DNA of 64,000 nt from Panagrolaimus kolymaensis (lineage: Eukaryota; Nematoda; Chromadorea; Rhabditida; Panagrolaimidae): positions 930,001 through 994,000 of the forward strand of contig JAJQJQ010000027.1 of the NCBI GenBank assembly GCA_028622995.1, read 5' to 3'. The notes beneath the pieces are model-generated. The model had not been told where the DNA came from and made no database searches. It saw only the letters and a list, made by a program, of their open reading frames with translations. The position numbers were made by a program, and so were the translations under genes. Positions 24,701 through 35,947 of this stretch are shown here, in pieces. The first letter of the stretch is position 1. Each line of letters begins with the position of its first letter.

Positions 24701-27302
24701 GAATTGTGTCATAAATCATAAATTTTTGGATGAAGCATTTTCGGGGTTTAACCGAATTTGCATATTTATAAAAATTGTATGAAATTTTTTTTAGATAAAG
24801 ATTAGATCTATCGCTTGCATATTTTTTTCGCTCACAAACTTTTTCTCTGCCTTCACTAAAGTCTCTTTTTTTGGGGAACTATTTTATTAATTTTTGTAAT
24901 GACCACCCGACCTCGTATATTATTCCTTTTTCTTTCCATATTTTAGAATCATCAAAATATTGTTTCTTTGGTTTAATTACCCAAAGTTTGAGGTAATAAT
25001 TAAATTCCAGCTCTTCAAAAAAGTGGCTTTGGAAAAATTCATTAAATAAATTTTGGAAAGCTTTCATTTAATTTGAAAGCAAATTAACAAAACCTAATAA
25101 TTTTTTCCTTCGCATTTTTTTGTTGTTAAAAAAAGTCAAAAACTAACCACATTGTTGAACAATCAAAGTTAACAAGCATCCATTTATTTGGATTTGTGTT
25201 GAAAGACATGGCATGTTCAATCCCGGAAGCAAGATAACGAAATTCTGGACAAATTAATGCTGATCCCGCATAAGCTGCATCCACGTGAAGCCATAAATCA
25301 TTTTCAGTGCAAACTGGACCAATTTCTGAAAGAAGGTCAAAAGAACAAACAGATGTGGTTCCAAGCGTTGCAGAAACATAAAATGGAATTAAACCAAGGT
25401 GGCGATCTTCCTGAAAACAAATTAATTATTTTGCTTGCAAGCTTCCTAAAAATTTTCGCTGCGACGCAATTTTTAATATAAACTTTTTATCAAAAATTTC
25501 TGTATTTTTCAAACAAATTTTTTTCTTCTTAATTCTAATTCAAGAGATATTTATTTAAATCAGCATTTTTCAAAAAAAGCTTACAGTAATGGCAGCTTGA
25601 AGGGTATCACCACGAAGTCGAAATTTTGAATCCGTTTCCAATATTCTTAATTTAACCATTCCAATCATCGCTGCTTTTTCCACGGATGAATGAGCTTCTT
25701 TCGAACAATATGCAATTAATTTAGAAAGTAGGAGGCCTTCCTCAACGAATGGAAAACGTTGTCGAAGTTGTTTCATAATTTCAAATCGAGCAGCGAGAAG
25801 TGCAACAAAATTACATTCACTTGCAGAGCTCTGAAAAAGAATAAGAAAAATTTAAATAAATTTTTTTAGTTTGCATCGAAGAAATTAATTTATAAAAAAA
25901 CTTTTCTTAAATTATTTTATTTTATTTTAACAGGAAAAATTATTTAAATGACTTTTTCTTGAGACTCGACAATAAATTTTTTTTAAACCGAACCAAGCCA
26001 AAAAATTAATTTGTTTTCCGTTTTGTGACACGCACGCACATACCTGAATAACTCCTCCTCCACGACCATTTTCGGTGAAAGGCAAAAATTCTTTTGGTAA
26101 TGCCATCATTCGGCCAAACCAATCCATTACAATCATTTCTAATTCAGTCATCGCTGGACATGCAGCCCATGAAAATCCTTGAGCTCCAATAGAATCACCA
26201 AGTAAATTAGCCAAAATTGATGGAAATGAATTTCCTGCGGGAAAATAAGCATGAAATCGAGGATGTTGCCAATGAGTAATTCTAAAAAAGAAATTTAATT
26301 TTTTAAATGGTTACAAAATGAAATAATTTTGGTTCTTTCTTTTGTTTAAACAAGAAATTTTTCTTATTTATTAGACAATGAAAAGAAATTTTCATTTTCT
26401 GAAGTTTTGAAACAAAAAATTGGTTTTTATTGTTTTTTCATACTCAAATTTAAGTTTTGGTGGATGCTGTTCTTAAAGAAAATATTTTTTAAAGACTCAC
26501 CCTGGCATAACATAAGTTTCAAAATCTTTCATAACTTTATCATAACTTTCTGGTTTTATTGGAGCCGTAGTGGGAATTAATTCTCTAAGATATCCCGGTT
26601 CAATCGAAGGAACCACTCGGCGATTATGAACATTTTCAAGATAATCCGCAATATAATCTATCATTTGATGCCCACATTGACGAAATTCAGTCGCGGATAA
26701 ACCATATGGCGTACTTCCATATCTTGAAGATGATTCAATTGAAACTTTTCGAAAATTAGTATTTATATCATTTGGATCATTGGAATTTATTGGGTCATAA
26801 GACGAAGAAGTTTGTGGTGGTGGTGGCTGAGATGGTGGAGCTTGAATATTATATCTTGGTGGAATTGGTGGAGGTTGGGATTGTTTACGTGGTGGTGGAG
26901 GAGGAGAAATTATTTTTCGAGCGTTTGTTGAAGTTGTTGTTGTAGTGGTTGCAGATGAAACGCCCGAAGATGAAGGAGAAGATTGTTCGGGAAGTGGTGG
27001 TGGTAGTTCATTAGTTGGTGGAGGAGTTGCTAAAAAATTGATTAATAACGCAAAAAAATTAAACTATTGAAAAAATCAAAAAGAAAAACTGTTAAATAAA
27101 CATAAAAACCTTATTTTTACAAAACGCAACTTTTCAAAAATTCTAAAGAAAAAATCCTTCACAAAGTTAAAATTAAAGTTAGTTAGTTTTGGTCCTCAAA
27201 TTACTTACTTCCTCCTCCTGCTGTAGAAAGAGAATGTTTAAATCTTGCAGTTTTATCTTGATAATAATTATTTAAATTTTGTAATACATTTCCCAAAGTC
27301 AT
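21789..27302 (-). CDS. PLP-dependent aromatic amino acid decarboxylase, tyrosine decarboxylase-like
   Basis: Ten exons: 27302-27209, 27029-26501, 26281-26044, 25830-25585, 25410-25148, 24089-23614, 23001-22883, 22581-22286, 22210-22134 and 21895-21789, giving 814 residues. It is a group II decarboxylase making a biogenic amine. Visible are [20 protein letters not shown], the pyrimidine-side HVDAAYAG, the PLP-lysine motif in NPNKWM, and [22 protein letters not shown]. The region after the active site ([28 protein letters not shown]) is closest in my recall to tyrosine and histidine decarboxylases, so I favour the TDC-1 type; the substrate is not provable here. An unusual N-terminal extension of about 145 residues is rich in Pro, Ser and Thr. 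A C-terminal extension of about 200 residues contains an acidic block and a conserved-looking segment ([17 protein letters not shown]). Intron 5 holds a foldback repeat. Confidence 0.9.
24120..24146. repeat. (AAAT)n microsatellite
   Basis: Six to seven uninterrupted AAAT units inside intron 5 of the decarboxylase gene, next to the large inverted repeat. Confidence 0.85.
24210..25094. mobile_element. Foldback/MITE-like element with arms of about 130 bp, in an intron
   Basis: The left arm at about 24210-24340 and the right arm at about 24964-25094 are reverse complements of one another over about 130 bases with few mismatches; matching landmarks are TTTGCTTTCAAATTAAATG and CCTCAAACTTTGGGTAATT. 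They enclose about 620 bases without a coding frame. Long arms and no transposase fit a foldback element or MITE. The outer edges (GGTTTT and AAAACC) have no clear target site duplication, so the class is undecided. It lies wholly inside intron 5 of the decarboxylase gene. Confidence 0.75.
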
Positions 27303-28298
27303 TATTAAACAAATCAAATTTATTTTTTAAATCCGAATATAAAAATAAAAATATTATAGGATAACTTTCTTTGTAAAAAATGAAATAAACAAAAAAATGG
27401 AGAAGGTTAAAAAAAAGATTTATGGCGCCCACTTTAAAATCTCTTCTTTTTTTTCTTCTTTGTATGGTGGAAAAGTAATTGAATATGTCACTTTCAGACG
27501 ACATGCATATGCATGCTTGCTTTTACGGTGGCAACAAAGTAAAAAAAAATTAAGCGATTTTAGTATTAAAAAATATATTTTTATGAATGTCTGGAAAAAA
27601 AAAGATGATGATGACGAATAAATATGAAGTGGATGCTTTTGACATTATTTTTTTTTGTAAAGCAATTTTTCCAAAACTTTTTCTTCTTCTTTTTACTTCA
27701 TATCTGAATTAATGGGTCTTGTTTTATTTTATGAAATTAGAAAAAAATCACAAATTTATTCATTCCACGCAAATTGGATTGTTAATTTTTTATGGGAGTA
27801 AATTTTTACAATGGTTTTACAAATCGAAATCACTGTATATATTTTTTTTGTTTACTTTAGCTGTAAATTTTATAAACACGCTAAAACTTCACATTTTTTA
27901 TATAAAGATGTCAATAGATTAAATTTCTTTCATTTCTATTTGCTTACATCGTTGGTAGAAAATTAAATTCTGTTGAAAAAAGTTTACTGATAAAATGGTT
28001 TGTTTAAATTAAAAAAAAACATATTTAAAGTAAAATTAATTATAATTTGTCAAAACAAAGAAATACAAAAAATTAAAATAATAGAAAAATAGTATAAAAT
28101 TTCGAATCCTAAATCGTGTGAAAAGCACAAATAAATTTGAATAAAACTTTCAAAAGCTTTTCATTCTATCTTTTTTTTTGTTTGACTTTGAAAAACTTTC
28201 ATTTTTTACTTTTGCCAAAACTTTTTTCAACTTTGCTGTTTTTGTTGTTTTTTAATCAAAGCTTACAACTCAAAAGAAAAAAGAAAGAAGTAAAGAAA
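27303..28298. other. Intergenic between divergent genes
   Basis: About 1.0 kb, AT-rich, between the starts of the decarboxylase and the E2-like gene. No further gene was found; promoters for both are expected here. Confidence 0.4.
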
Positions 28299-29329
28299 AT
28301 GGCGGCAGCAGCAACAGCAGTATCTCCAACTCAAAGTACTCAACCTGGTGGAAGTAAATCAACATCGCCTAAAACATCTCCAAATAAAAGTGGTTGCAAC
28401 AGCAAAATTGGTTCAAAATCAACAACATCAAATGTCAAAAAGCTTCCAAAAGTTAATGTAAATCCAGCAATATTTAAACGTCGACTTGATAATGTGAGTT
28501 TCTCATTCTTTAACAAACTTTGTTTCTTTCTTTTTTTACCTTATTCGTTTTTCAGGAACAACGTTATTTCGTAAATCATTCCAAAGATGCTGCAACTTTA
28601 TACAAACTTGTTTCAATTGATGCTGAACATCGACGATGGAATATTTTGTTTTTACCCAACAAACAACCATACAATGTTGGAGCATATCGTTTGGTCGTTG
28701 ATTTTCCTGTTGAATATCCATTTCGTCCACCAATGTTGCAATTTTTAACAAAGATTTATCATCCAAATATTGGTGAAAAAGGCAATGTGAGTTGTAGCTT
28801 TATTTCTTTTGTTTTTGATGCTTTTGTCAAGTTAATTGTGTTAGATGATTAGTTTATATGCATAGCATTTTCACGTTTTCCTTTATTTTTTACACATATG
28901 AAAAGTAAGATTAGAAGGTAAAGAAGTTACTAGTTGCTTCTTTTAATGCACATACATAAGTGGATAACCACTTTTTCTCTATTTCTATTAAATTTATGAG
29001 TTGAAAACAGGGACATATAACTTTGCTAACATATTTTCTAGCTATTAACATTGAAATAACTTTATTTGGGATAACGGTAGCTTCCTATAAACTTTTTACT
29101 AACTTTTTTGTCACATTTTCAGATCGAAATTGGTCTTTGTAATGTTGAAACATGGAAACCAACCATTCGAATGCATCATCTTTGTGATCTCATTAGTTCC
29201 ATGCTCAATTATCCTCAACCTATTAATGCTGTACGTAAAGATATCGCTGAACAAATGATCAAAAATCGTGATGCATTTTATAAAGAAGCTATCAATATCG
29301 CCAAAAATCATTCCGAAGTTCGTACCTAA
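28299..29329 (+). CDS. UBE2L3-like ubiquitin-conjugating (E2) protein with displaced cysteine
   Basis: Three exons: 28299-28493, 28556-28786 and 29123-29329, giving 210 residues. After a Ser/Thr/Lys-rich N-terminal extension of about 55 residues comes a UBC fold of UBE2L3/UBC-18 type, with NILFLPNKQPYNVGAYRL, the FPVEYPFRPPMLQFLTKIYHPN segment including the HPN motif, and ETWKPTIR. In UBE2L3 the catalytic Cys lies nine residues before the Trp of the NWKP motif. Here that position is Glu144, and the only nearby Cys (148) lies five residues before the Trp. The exon 2-3 junction is canonical and in frame, so this is not an obvious splicing mistake. It may be a catalytically altered or inactive E2 variant. 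A polyadenylation signal lies at 29493-29498. An RBR ligase gene is its convergent neighbour. Confidence 0.85.
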
Positions 29330-29634
29330 GAAATTTATCTTCATCAAATATGGTCTTATCTTTGGTACATACATATTTATGTTTGATGTTTTTTTATGTA
29401 TGTATTTGCTTATGAATCAATTTAATAAGCCTTTATGTTACTGTTTATTTCTGTATTGTATGTGTGTAAGTACATGTCGCGTATGAAATAATAATAAAGT
29501 TTGTGAATATTTTATGAGAAGGAAAAATCTTATAATTAAAACAAAATATAAATAAAACATAGAAACGCCAGACTTAATTTTCTTCAAAAGTACGGAAGTT
29601 TTTATCCTCAAAGCTGGATTAATTTTACTTTTAT

Positions 29635-32192
29635 TTACATAATTAAACATCGCGATTTTTTTCGTCGCTCTGGTTGCGGTAGCGGTGGTGGTGGAGCCTC
29701 TTGATTGTTTACTCTAAGTTGAAATGGATTTGGTTGGGCTGCTGCTTCAAATCTCGGAGCAATTGGATGTGGTGCGGAATTGTTTAATCTTGGTGGAATT
29801 TGAATATTGGACTGATTTTTAAGAATATTTTGAATTTTTTCTTGATCTCTCGCATTTGCATCTTCAAATAATCGGCAACGTTTAAAACAATTAGGACAAA
29901 TGCCTTTTCCAACTATTCCATTTGGAGTTGCACATCTAAAATTTGCAAAGAAAGAAGAAGTTTTAACAGATTTTTTATATTTTTTCAAATACAAACTTGC
30001 AAAAATGTTCATAGTCGATATTTGCTGCATTACAAAGATAACAAGATAAAGCACCACAAATACATCTGAAAAAATTTATTTGTATTAATGTTTTGCAAAC
30101 TTTTTTTTTCTCGGAAATAAAAAATTAACATAAAGCCTCAAATTTGAATAAAAAAAATTGGAAAATTTGTTGAAATGAAAAATAATAATTTCAAAACCAG
30201 AAAAACGTTTACATCATTTTATTGCATCCATATTCTTTAACAAAAGCTTTTTTACATCTCGGACATTTTCGAATTACGCATTCACTAATTTGTTCTTCAC
30301 TAAAAAATAAAATATTTATATTCAAAAATAAACTGAAAGACAAATCATACATGTTTCTTTTTGCTTTATTCTTCTTTTTTAATTCCACAGATGCTTCATC
30401 GCAGGTTTTTCCTCGATGGTCGATGTCATAAGGTTGAAAGCAAAAATTACATATTTCTTTTCCACATCGACAAATAGATGTTGGATAATTTTTATCTATC
30501 CATCCTTGATGCCCACAATTTTCACATTCATGCATTAATTCACTTAATTTTGATTTTTCTGAAGCCAAAAGAATGCTTTCACGCTGCATTCGTTTCAGCA
30601 AAGCTTCAGAGGTTTCCATAGATAAATATTTACAAATTTTAGCTAAAAATTTGGATTTTGGAAATTTTTCACAAGAATTAAATCTTTTTTACCTAAAAGA
30701 AAAACATTTTCACAACCATGTTCAACGCAACGAATTCCATCAGCTTCTGGAACGATGGGAGTATTGTAAATCGTAGCTTCAGCATGACCTTGTAAACATT
30801 CTCTACAAATTGCATGGAATTTATTTGGATTTCCTTTAGCCCAATAACTGCATTTAAAACACCCATCATCTTCGTCATATTCGACAAAACAAACAATGCA
30901 TTCAAAGGATGGAATTTCATCAAAATAATTTTGGATCTAAAAACTTTCAAAATTTATTTGGAAGAAGAAAAAAAAACAGAAACGGACGTTATTTAAATTT
31001 TCAACTTGTTTCCTTCCATTCTGTTGTTCAGGGTTTAAAGCATTTCCCATTGTTGGATTTTGTTGTTGCACACTTTTATTTCTTAAACCTCGACGTGATC
31101 TTCGAGAAGCTTGCCGCCGATTAATTGATTTATTATTTAAATTATTTTGTGGATCACTTGCATTTCGTTGAGGCATAATTGATCCTACATCAACTGTGAG
31201 AATACCATTATTATCAAGAGAAAATTCGATATTAACTTCAGGATGATGATTGTTTGGCACACTAAGAGACATAACGATTTTACCACTTTCATAAATCTAT
31301 TATACAAACATTTTTATATATATATATTTTATTTGGTTTTTATTAATTAAACTTAACTCACTTTAATTTTTCCATTCCTTCCTCTAACAGCCATGGGAAC
31401 ATTAGTTTTAAATGGCAAACATGGCCGATCAAATTCCTTTACACTTTTTCCTTCGTACATAATTTTATAATTTTTTTCAACAAAATCTGGAACATTTATG
31501 GTTTCAGAACTTTTAAAATAACTCATTCCTGCTTTGAGCAAAGCTGCAGTAGACCAATAATTTCTTGTATGTTTCATAATTCTATGTGGAACATCTTTAA
31601 ATGTTTCCTCAATTATTTGATTATCCACACTTTCATCAATTAATGTTAAAGAAGCATATTTTTTAAGATAAATTTTAAGTTTTTCTCGTTTATCTTCTGC
31701 ATTCACGAGGAATGATTTTTGATATGATTTAATTTGGCGACCAATTTTTTGCCAATAATTACATACTAAACCATCAACTTTTTTCTGAATTATTGCAATT
31801 CTTTCACCTTCTTCAAGTTTAATATTAAATTTTGAAATGGACGTTATGCAACACGCAGCTTCGTTGGAAATAATTCCACATTCACCAAAGCCCAATTCCG
31901 CCGCGATAGTTAATAAATTTCTGCGGCTTTCAGAATTACACACTGCTGGCATAACAAAAATAGTATAAACAATTTTAACATTACCCAATAAATCCTTAGC
32001 TTGAATTAATTTTTCTCTAACATTTTCATCTTGGATATAACCTTAAAAGTTTTTTTAAAAATAATTATCGTAAAAAGCTTTAAAAAAAGAAAGCTAACCT
32101 CCTTCCATTCGATAATCCCACCATTTTTTTGTTTTTATATTTTCGGTTGATATTTGGCCTGAAGTTAAATGAATTCCAACTAATACTGGCAT
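29635..32192 (-). CDS. Degenerate Hsp70-like region fused to RNF216-type RBR ubiquitin ligase with CaaX box
   Basis: Eight exons: 32192-32099, 32041-31362, 31296-30988, 30936-30693, 30642-30351, 30299-30213, 30065-29997 and 29935-29635, giving 691 residues in one frame. Residues about 30-330 follow a divergent Hsp70: FVMPAVCNSESRRNLLTIAA and ISNEAA sit where Hsp70 has its VPAYF...EPTAA segment, and PEVNIEFSLDNNGILTVDV is the substrate-domain strand. The phosphate loops (GIDLGTT, DLGGGT) are missing or decayed. Then come RING1 (FECIVCF...CRECL), an IBR (CENCGHQGW...CNFC) and RING2 with the catalytic Cys in GCNKM, followed by CICGALSCYLC and YEHFC, the RNF216/TRIAD3 order. A Pro-rich tail ends CLIM, a prenylation motif. 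No in-frame ATG precedes RING1, which argues against two separate genes. Donor 3 (GTCCGT) is weak; GTTGAA at 31005 is an in-frame alternative. An upstream first exon may be missing. Confidence 0.78.
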
Positions 32193-33769
32193 ACTTAAAA
32201 AAAAGTATATTTCAGTTTAAATTTTAATAACAAACAAAAAATAATATTCGCTCAAAACAGAAAATAAATAAATGAACACTGGTAGGAAAAGTAAAAAAAA
32301 ACGAAAGAGGTAATATTGATTAGAATCAAAGGATAGGTCTTTTTTTTGTAGCCTTATCAACATTTAAAGAAGTAAAAATAAAAAAAATCACGAAGGACCT
32401 TCTAAATAAAAAACTTATAATAACTTTTTTACTAGTTTGTCAGAGCTTTATAATATATTTTTTGTAAAAAAAAGGAGATTATCCAATATTTTTTTTTGGA
32501 AATTTCAAAACAAACAAACACAAAAACCAGACTTTTCAAATTTTTTATTTAAAAAAATTTATATGAATCAATCTTCTTTCAAATGAGTGTAATGAAACAT
32601 CCGGTACTTAAAAAAAGCTTTTTTCATATTTTCTTCATTTTTTTTCTCAGTTTTTTTCCAGATCTTTTTAAACCTAACTTTTTTATCACGTTGATAAGGA
32701 CAAGAAAAAAAGCCAACCTCAAAATATTTTATAAAATTAATATGCAAATTGTTAGTGGGGCACTCGGCTTGAACGGTCTAAGCTCTTTAGAGGTTGGAGA
32801 AAATTGAGACAAAGTTTATTTGATTAATTTATTTTATTTTCAAACATTTTCAACCAAACACCAAAGTAAGCCAAAATAAAATTCAGACCAAAATCGACCC
32901 ATATCTTTAATGTCGAGTCCTTTTTTATACGGACTCCGTTTAGACGACTACTCAAAAATGAGCAAGCTTCTAAACGTTTCTTTAAAAGCGAGCGCGGCCA
33001 GTCGACCTTTGAGGATCTGGCAAAAGCGCTCTCTTTTTAGACAAAGACAAAATTTCACAATCAAAAATTAGTCATTCATGAGAAAAAAGAAAAATAGAAA
33101 AATTAGAAAAACGAACCAAAGGTTAAAGCAAAGATAAACAAAATTTAAAGAAAGATTTTCTAGAAACTTTTTTTGATGAAAAGTATTCTTCAAATTTTGG
33201 CTAAAACTAAAAGCTTTTAATCGGCAGTAATTTTTTTTTGTATAAAAAACCTTTAAAGTTTGACAAACTATTAATCAAGAAAATTAAAAGCAAATTTATA
33301 GCAAAAAACATTGTAACAAAATTTCAATCAAAAAAGTTTTGCTGCAATCAAACATCACTGCTTCATCATAATAATTTGGCACGAAACCATTATGTCTTTT
33401 AGTTTTCCAATTTTTTGTTAAAGTTTTGAATTGAAAAAATAATAATAAAATAGTTTTTTAATCCATCCATCAAGTTTGTATGTATTTTAATTATAAAAAA
33501 AACATTCGAAGATTTTCATAGTTTTATTTTCTTCGAAAAATGAACTGAAACGGGATTCTTGGCAAAGAGAGAACAGAAAAACTAAACAAAAATTCTCATC
33601 ATTTTTGCTTCACTTTCATTCTTGCTTTTTTCCATCGTCTTTTTTGCTGATTCAGCGTTTCGCATTTTCAATTGCATCTTTTATTGCTTACTGCTGTGTC
33701 AAAAGCTTTATAGCAAGCATCAACTGTGAAATATTGTATCGCTGATTTTATACGACTTCATCCTGCACT
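32193..33769. other. Intergenic, with a locally less AT-rich patch
   Basis: About 1.6 kb between divergent genes. It is mostly AT-rich without coding signal. The patch at about 32735-33035 is richer in G and C and carries short inverted repeats (GAGTCC...GGACTC at 32915-32936; CGTTTAGA...TCTAAACG). I found no terminal repeats or target duplication around it and no protein frame. Confidence 0.4.
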
Positions 33770-34828
33770 ATGGTCAATAACGACGATATCATCAACAATA
33801 ACAACGATGGGCCAGAAGATTCAAAATTTGTTAAAGATGATTATGTTCCTGTACGATTTAGAGCTCTAGGTATGTAAATTGTGTTTTTTTGTTGTTGTCA
33901 TTTCGCTAATATATACATATTTTCCTTTCATAGGTGACAAGGGAGAAATCACTGTTTACTGCAACACTATTACTGGAAAACGCGTTGCTGTAAAACAACA
34001 ATCTGATGGAAATGATGCCGAAAACGAAGTCAGAATTTTGAAAAAAATCAAAAGTGACAAAATCATCGAATATTTTCATCATTATCAAGAAAAGGAACAG
34101 ATGTACATCTTCATGGAATTGGCTGATATTGATCTTTGTTTTTACATTTTGAATAGTGGTCCTATTACTGATAGCTTGGTATTTTGGCAATGGGCCATTC
34201 AAATTGCTGAAGGTCTCTCGTTTCTTCATCACTCTGGGTTTATGCATCGAAGTTTAAAACCCAGAAATATTCTTGTTGTTGGGAATCGTTTGAAACTTGC
34301 TGATTTTGGAGGAACCTGTCAAATTACGAATGAACCAATAACTTGGAAAGTATGTTTTCTTATATCTTTGTTGTAAATAACTTTAGTCTTTTAGGGCGGT
34401 ACTCATGAAACAAGAGCTCCTGAAAGATTGCTTGCATTACCGTATACTGAAAAGATTGATGTTTGGGGATTGGGCTGTGTCTATGTTTTTATGGCTAATC
34501 GAAGAATTCCATTCTCTTCTAGATCATTTTATGAGAGAATAGTTGAAATTGGAGAAACTGTTGGTTATTCACCAAAGTTAAGACAACGTGTTTACCAAAA
34601 AATGGATATGTTTCGTGATAAATATCCTGTTAATGATTATCCATTTGGTGAATTACAATCTCTTGGTAGAACCAATTATAATGTTATTGTTGTAAGTTTG
34701 ATTTTTTCATGGGTTTTAGTAACGTTTGTTGTTTTTAGGGTTGCCTCAAGAGTGATCCCGACTATAGATTCAATGCTGATGAAGTTGTGAAGCAACTTAA
34801 TAAATTCGTTATGAAGAAACGACTTTAA
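33770..34828 (+). CDS. Protein kinase-like protein, probable pseudokinase
   Basis: Four exons: 33770-33869, 33934-34349, 34395-34691 and 34739-34828, giving 300 residues. A short Asn/Asp-rich N-terminus leads into a kinase fold. It shows VAVK with Lys54, an alpha-C-type stretch NEVRILKKIKSDKIIEY, a hinge YIFMELAD, the catalytic loop written MHRSLKPRNIL, DFG at 157-159, an activation segment ending GTHETRAPERL, and IDVWGLGCV. The catalytic-loop Asp of HRD is Ser140, so phosphotransfer is expected to be lost or much reduced, while Lys, Asn and DFG remain. The glycine-rich loop is also poor. The family is not clear; the overall pattern recalls nematode-expanded serine/threonine kinases. A polyadenylation signal lies at 34880-34885. 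Confidence 0.85.
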
Positions 34829-35947
34829 TTGTGTTATGTGTTTTCTGTTTTGGTTATAACTATTTGTGTTATTGTTTATAATAAAGTTTTGTTTCATTTT
34901 TAAATTTGTTTATTTATGTATGCATTTGATGGAAACGAAAGGCAACAAAGCCGTAGCATGTTGGTTCACATAAAATCCAAAACGTTGGAGTAGTACTAAG
35001 AAGCATTTTAAAGAAGATCATTGCTGTTTAAACTTGTTAACGCTTTCAAAATGTCTGTTGTTTATGAAGAGTTTTATGATTTGTTTTTTTTTGTTTCAAC
35101 CAAGGGTTTGCTTTACAAAGGTTTTGAGTATCGAAGTACCTGGCTTTCGAACCATTTTTCTTGATTTCAAATATCGAAATATGACTAACGAAGAAGAAAA
35201 TTGCCATACGAGTATCGTTATCCATTTAGTATTGAGCGTTTTTTTGGTAACAGCATCTTTATCGAAATATCAGTTTTCGATGGCTCCTAAAGTAAGTAAT
35301 AAGTATGGCAGAGCCATGATTCACACTTTTTTTGAACATCTTTCAAGCATGAGAGAAGTACATTTCTTGGTTTATAATTGTAGGTTGGAATGCAATTACT
35401 TACCATAAAAAAATATGCAAAATCGTTTACTTTTTTTATTTGTCTGTTTACTTATTTCTTAAAAGAAATCAATTTTATGCGAACATGGTTATTAATTACA
35501 CGTGAGTATTTCTTAACTAGCGAACTAACAAATAGCGTTGATTGTTTAATCGAATGTTTTTGTTTTGTCGACATTTGATCTTGAAGGTTTGAAGTTATTA
35601 ATATTATTATTTCAAAATATTCATTTGAAAACAACACCTTCGCTTAAAAATTTACCATTGAAAGAGCAAAAATAAATTTTTTTCTCCTTTTCAACAACAA
35701 TAATATAATATGTCGTCTTATCTTTTGGTTTTTGGTTTTCTTGAACACAAAATAAGCAAGCAAAGAAGAATAAGCAATATTTTTTCCAATCAAAATTTTA
35801 GTTTTTTCCATAAATATGCAATGACAATCAAAAAGCATTATTATAACAACCACAAGTGTACGTTTATTCAATTCACCTTTTTGTGGTTGTTTTTTTCTTT
35901 AACAAAAACAGTTTGATTTTTATTTGTCGAAATTAAGAAGAAAAAAA
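34829..35947. other. Intergenic, possible gene remnant near 35050-35410
   Basis: About 1.1 kb. One plus-strand frame from about 35034 to 35408 is open for 124 codons and is less T-dominated than its surroundings. It has no matching splice sites, no recognisable domain, and competing broken frames. I treat it as non-coding or a relic. Confidence 0.35.

Noticed and set aside
35034..35408. 124-codon plus-strand frame after the pseudokinase
   Set aside because: No splice partners, no recognisable domain and no start context; left as a possible relic.
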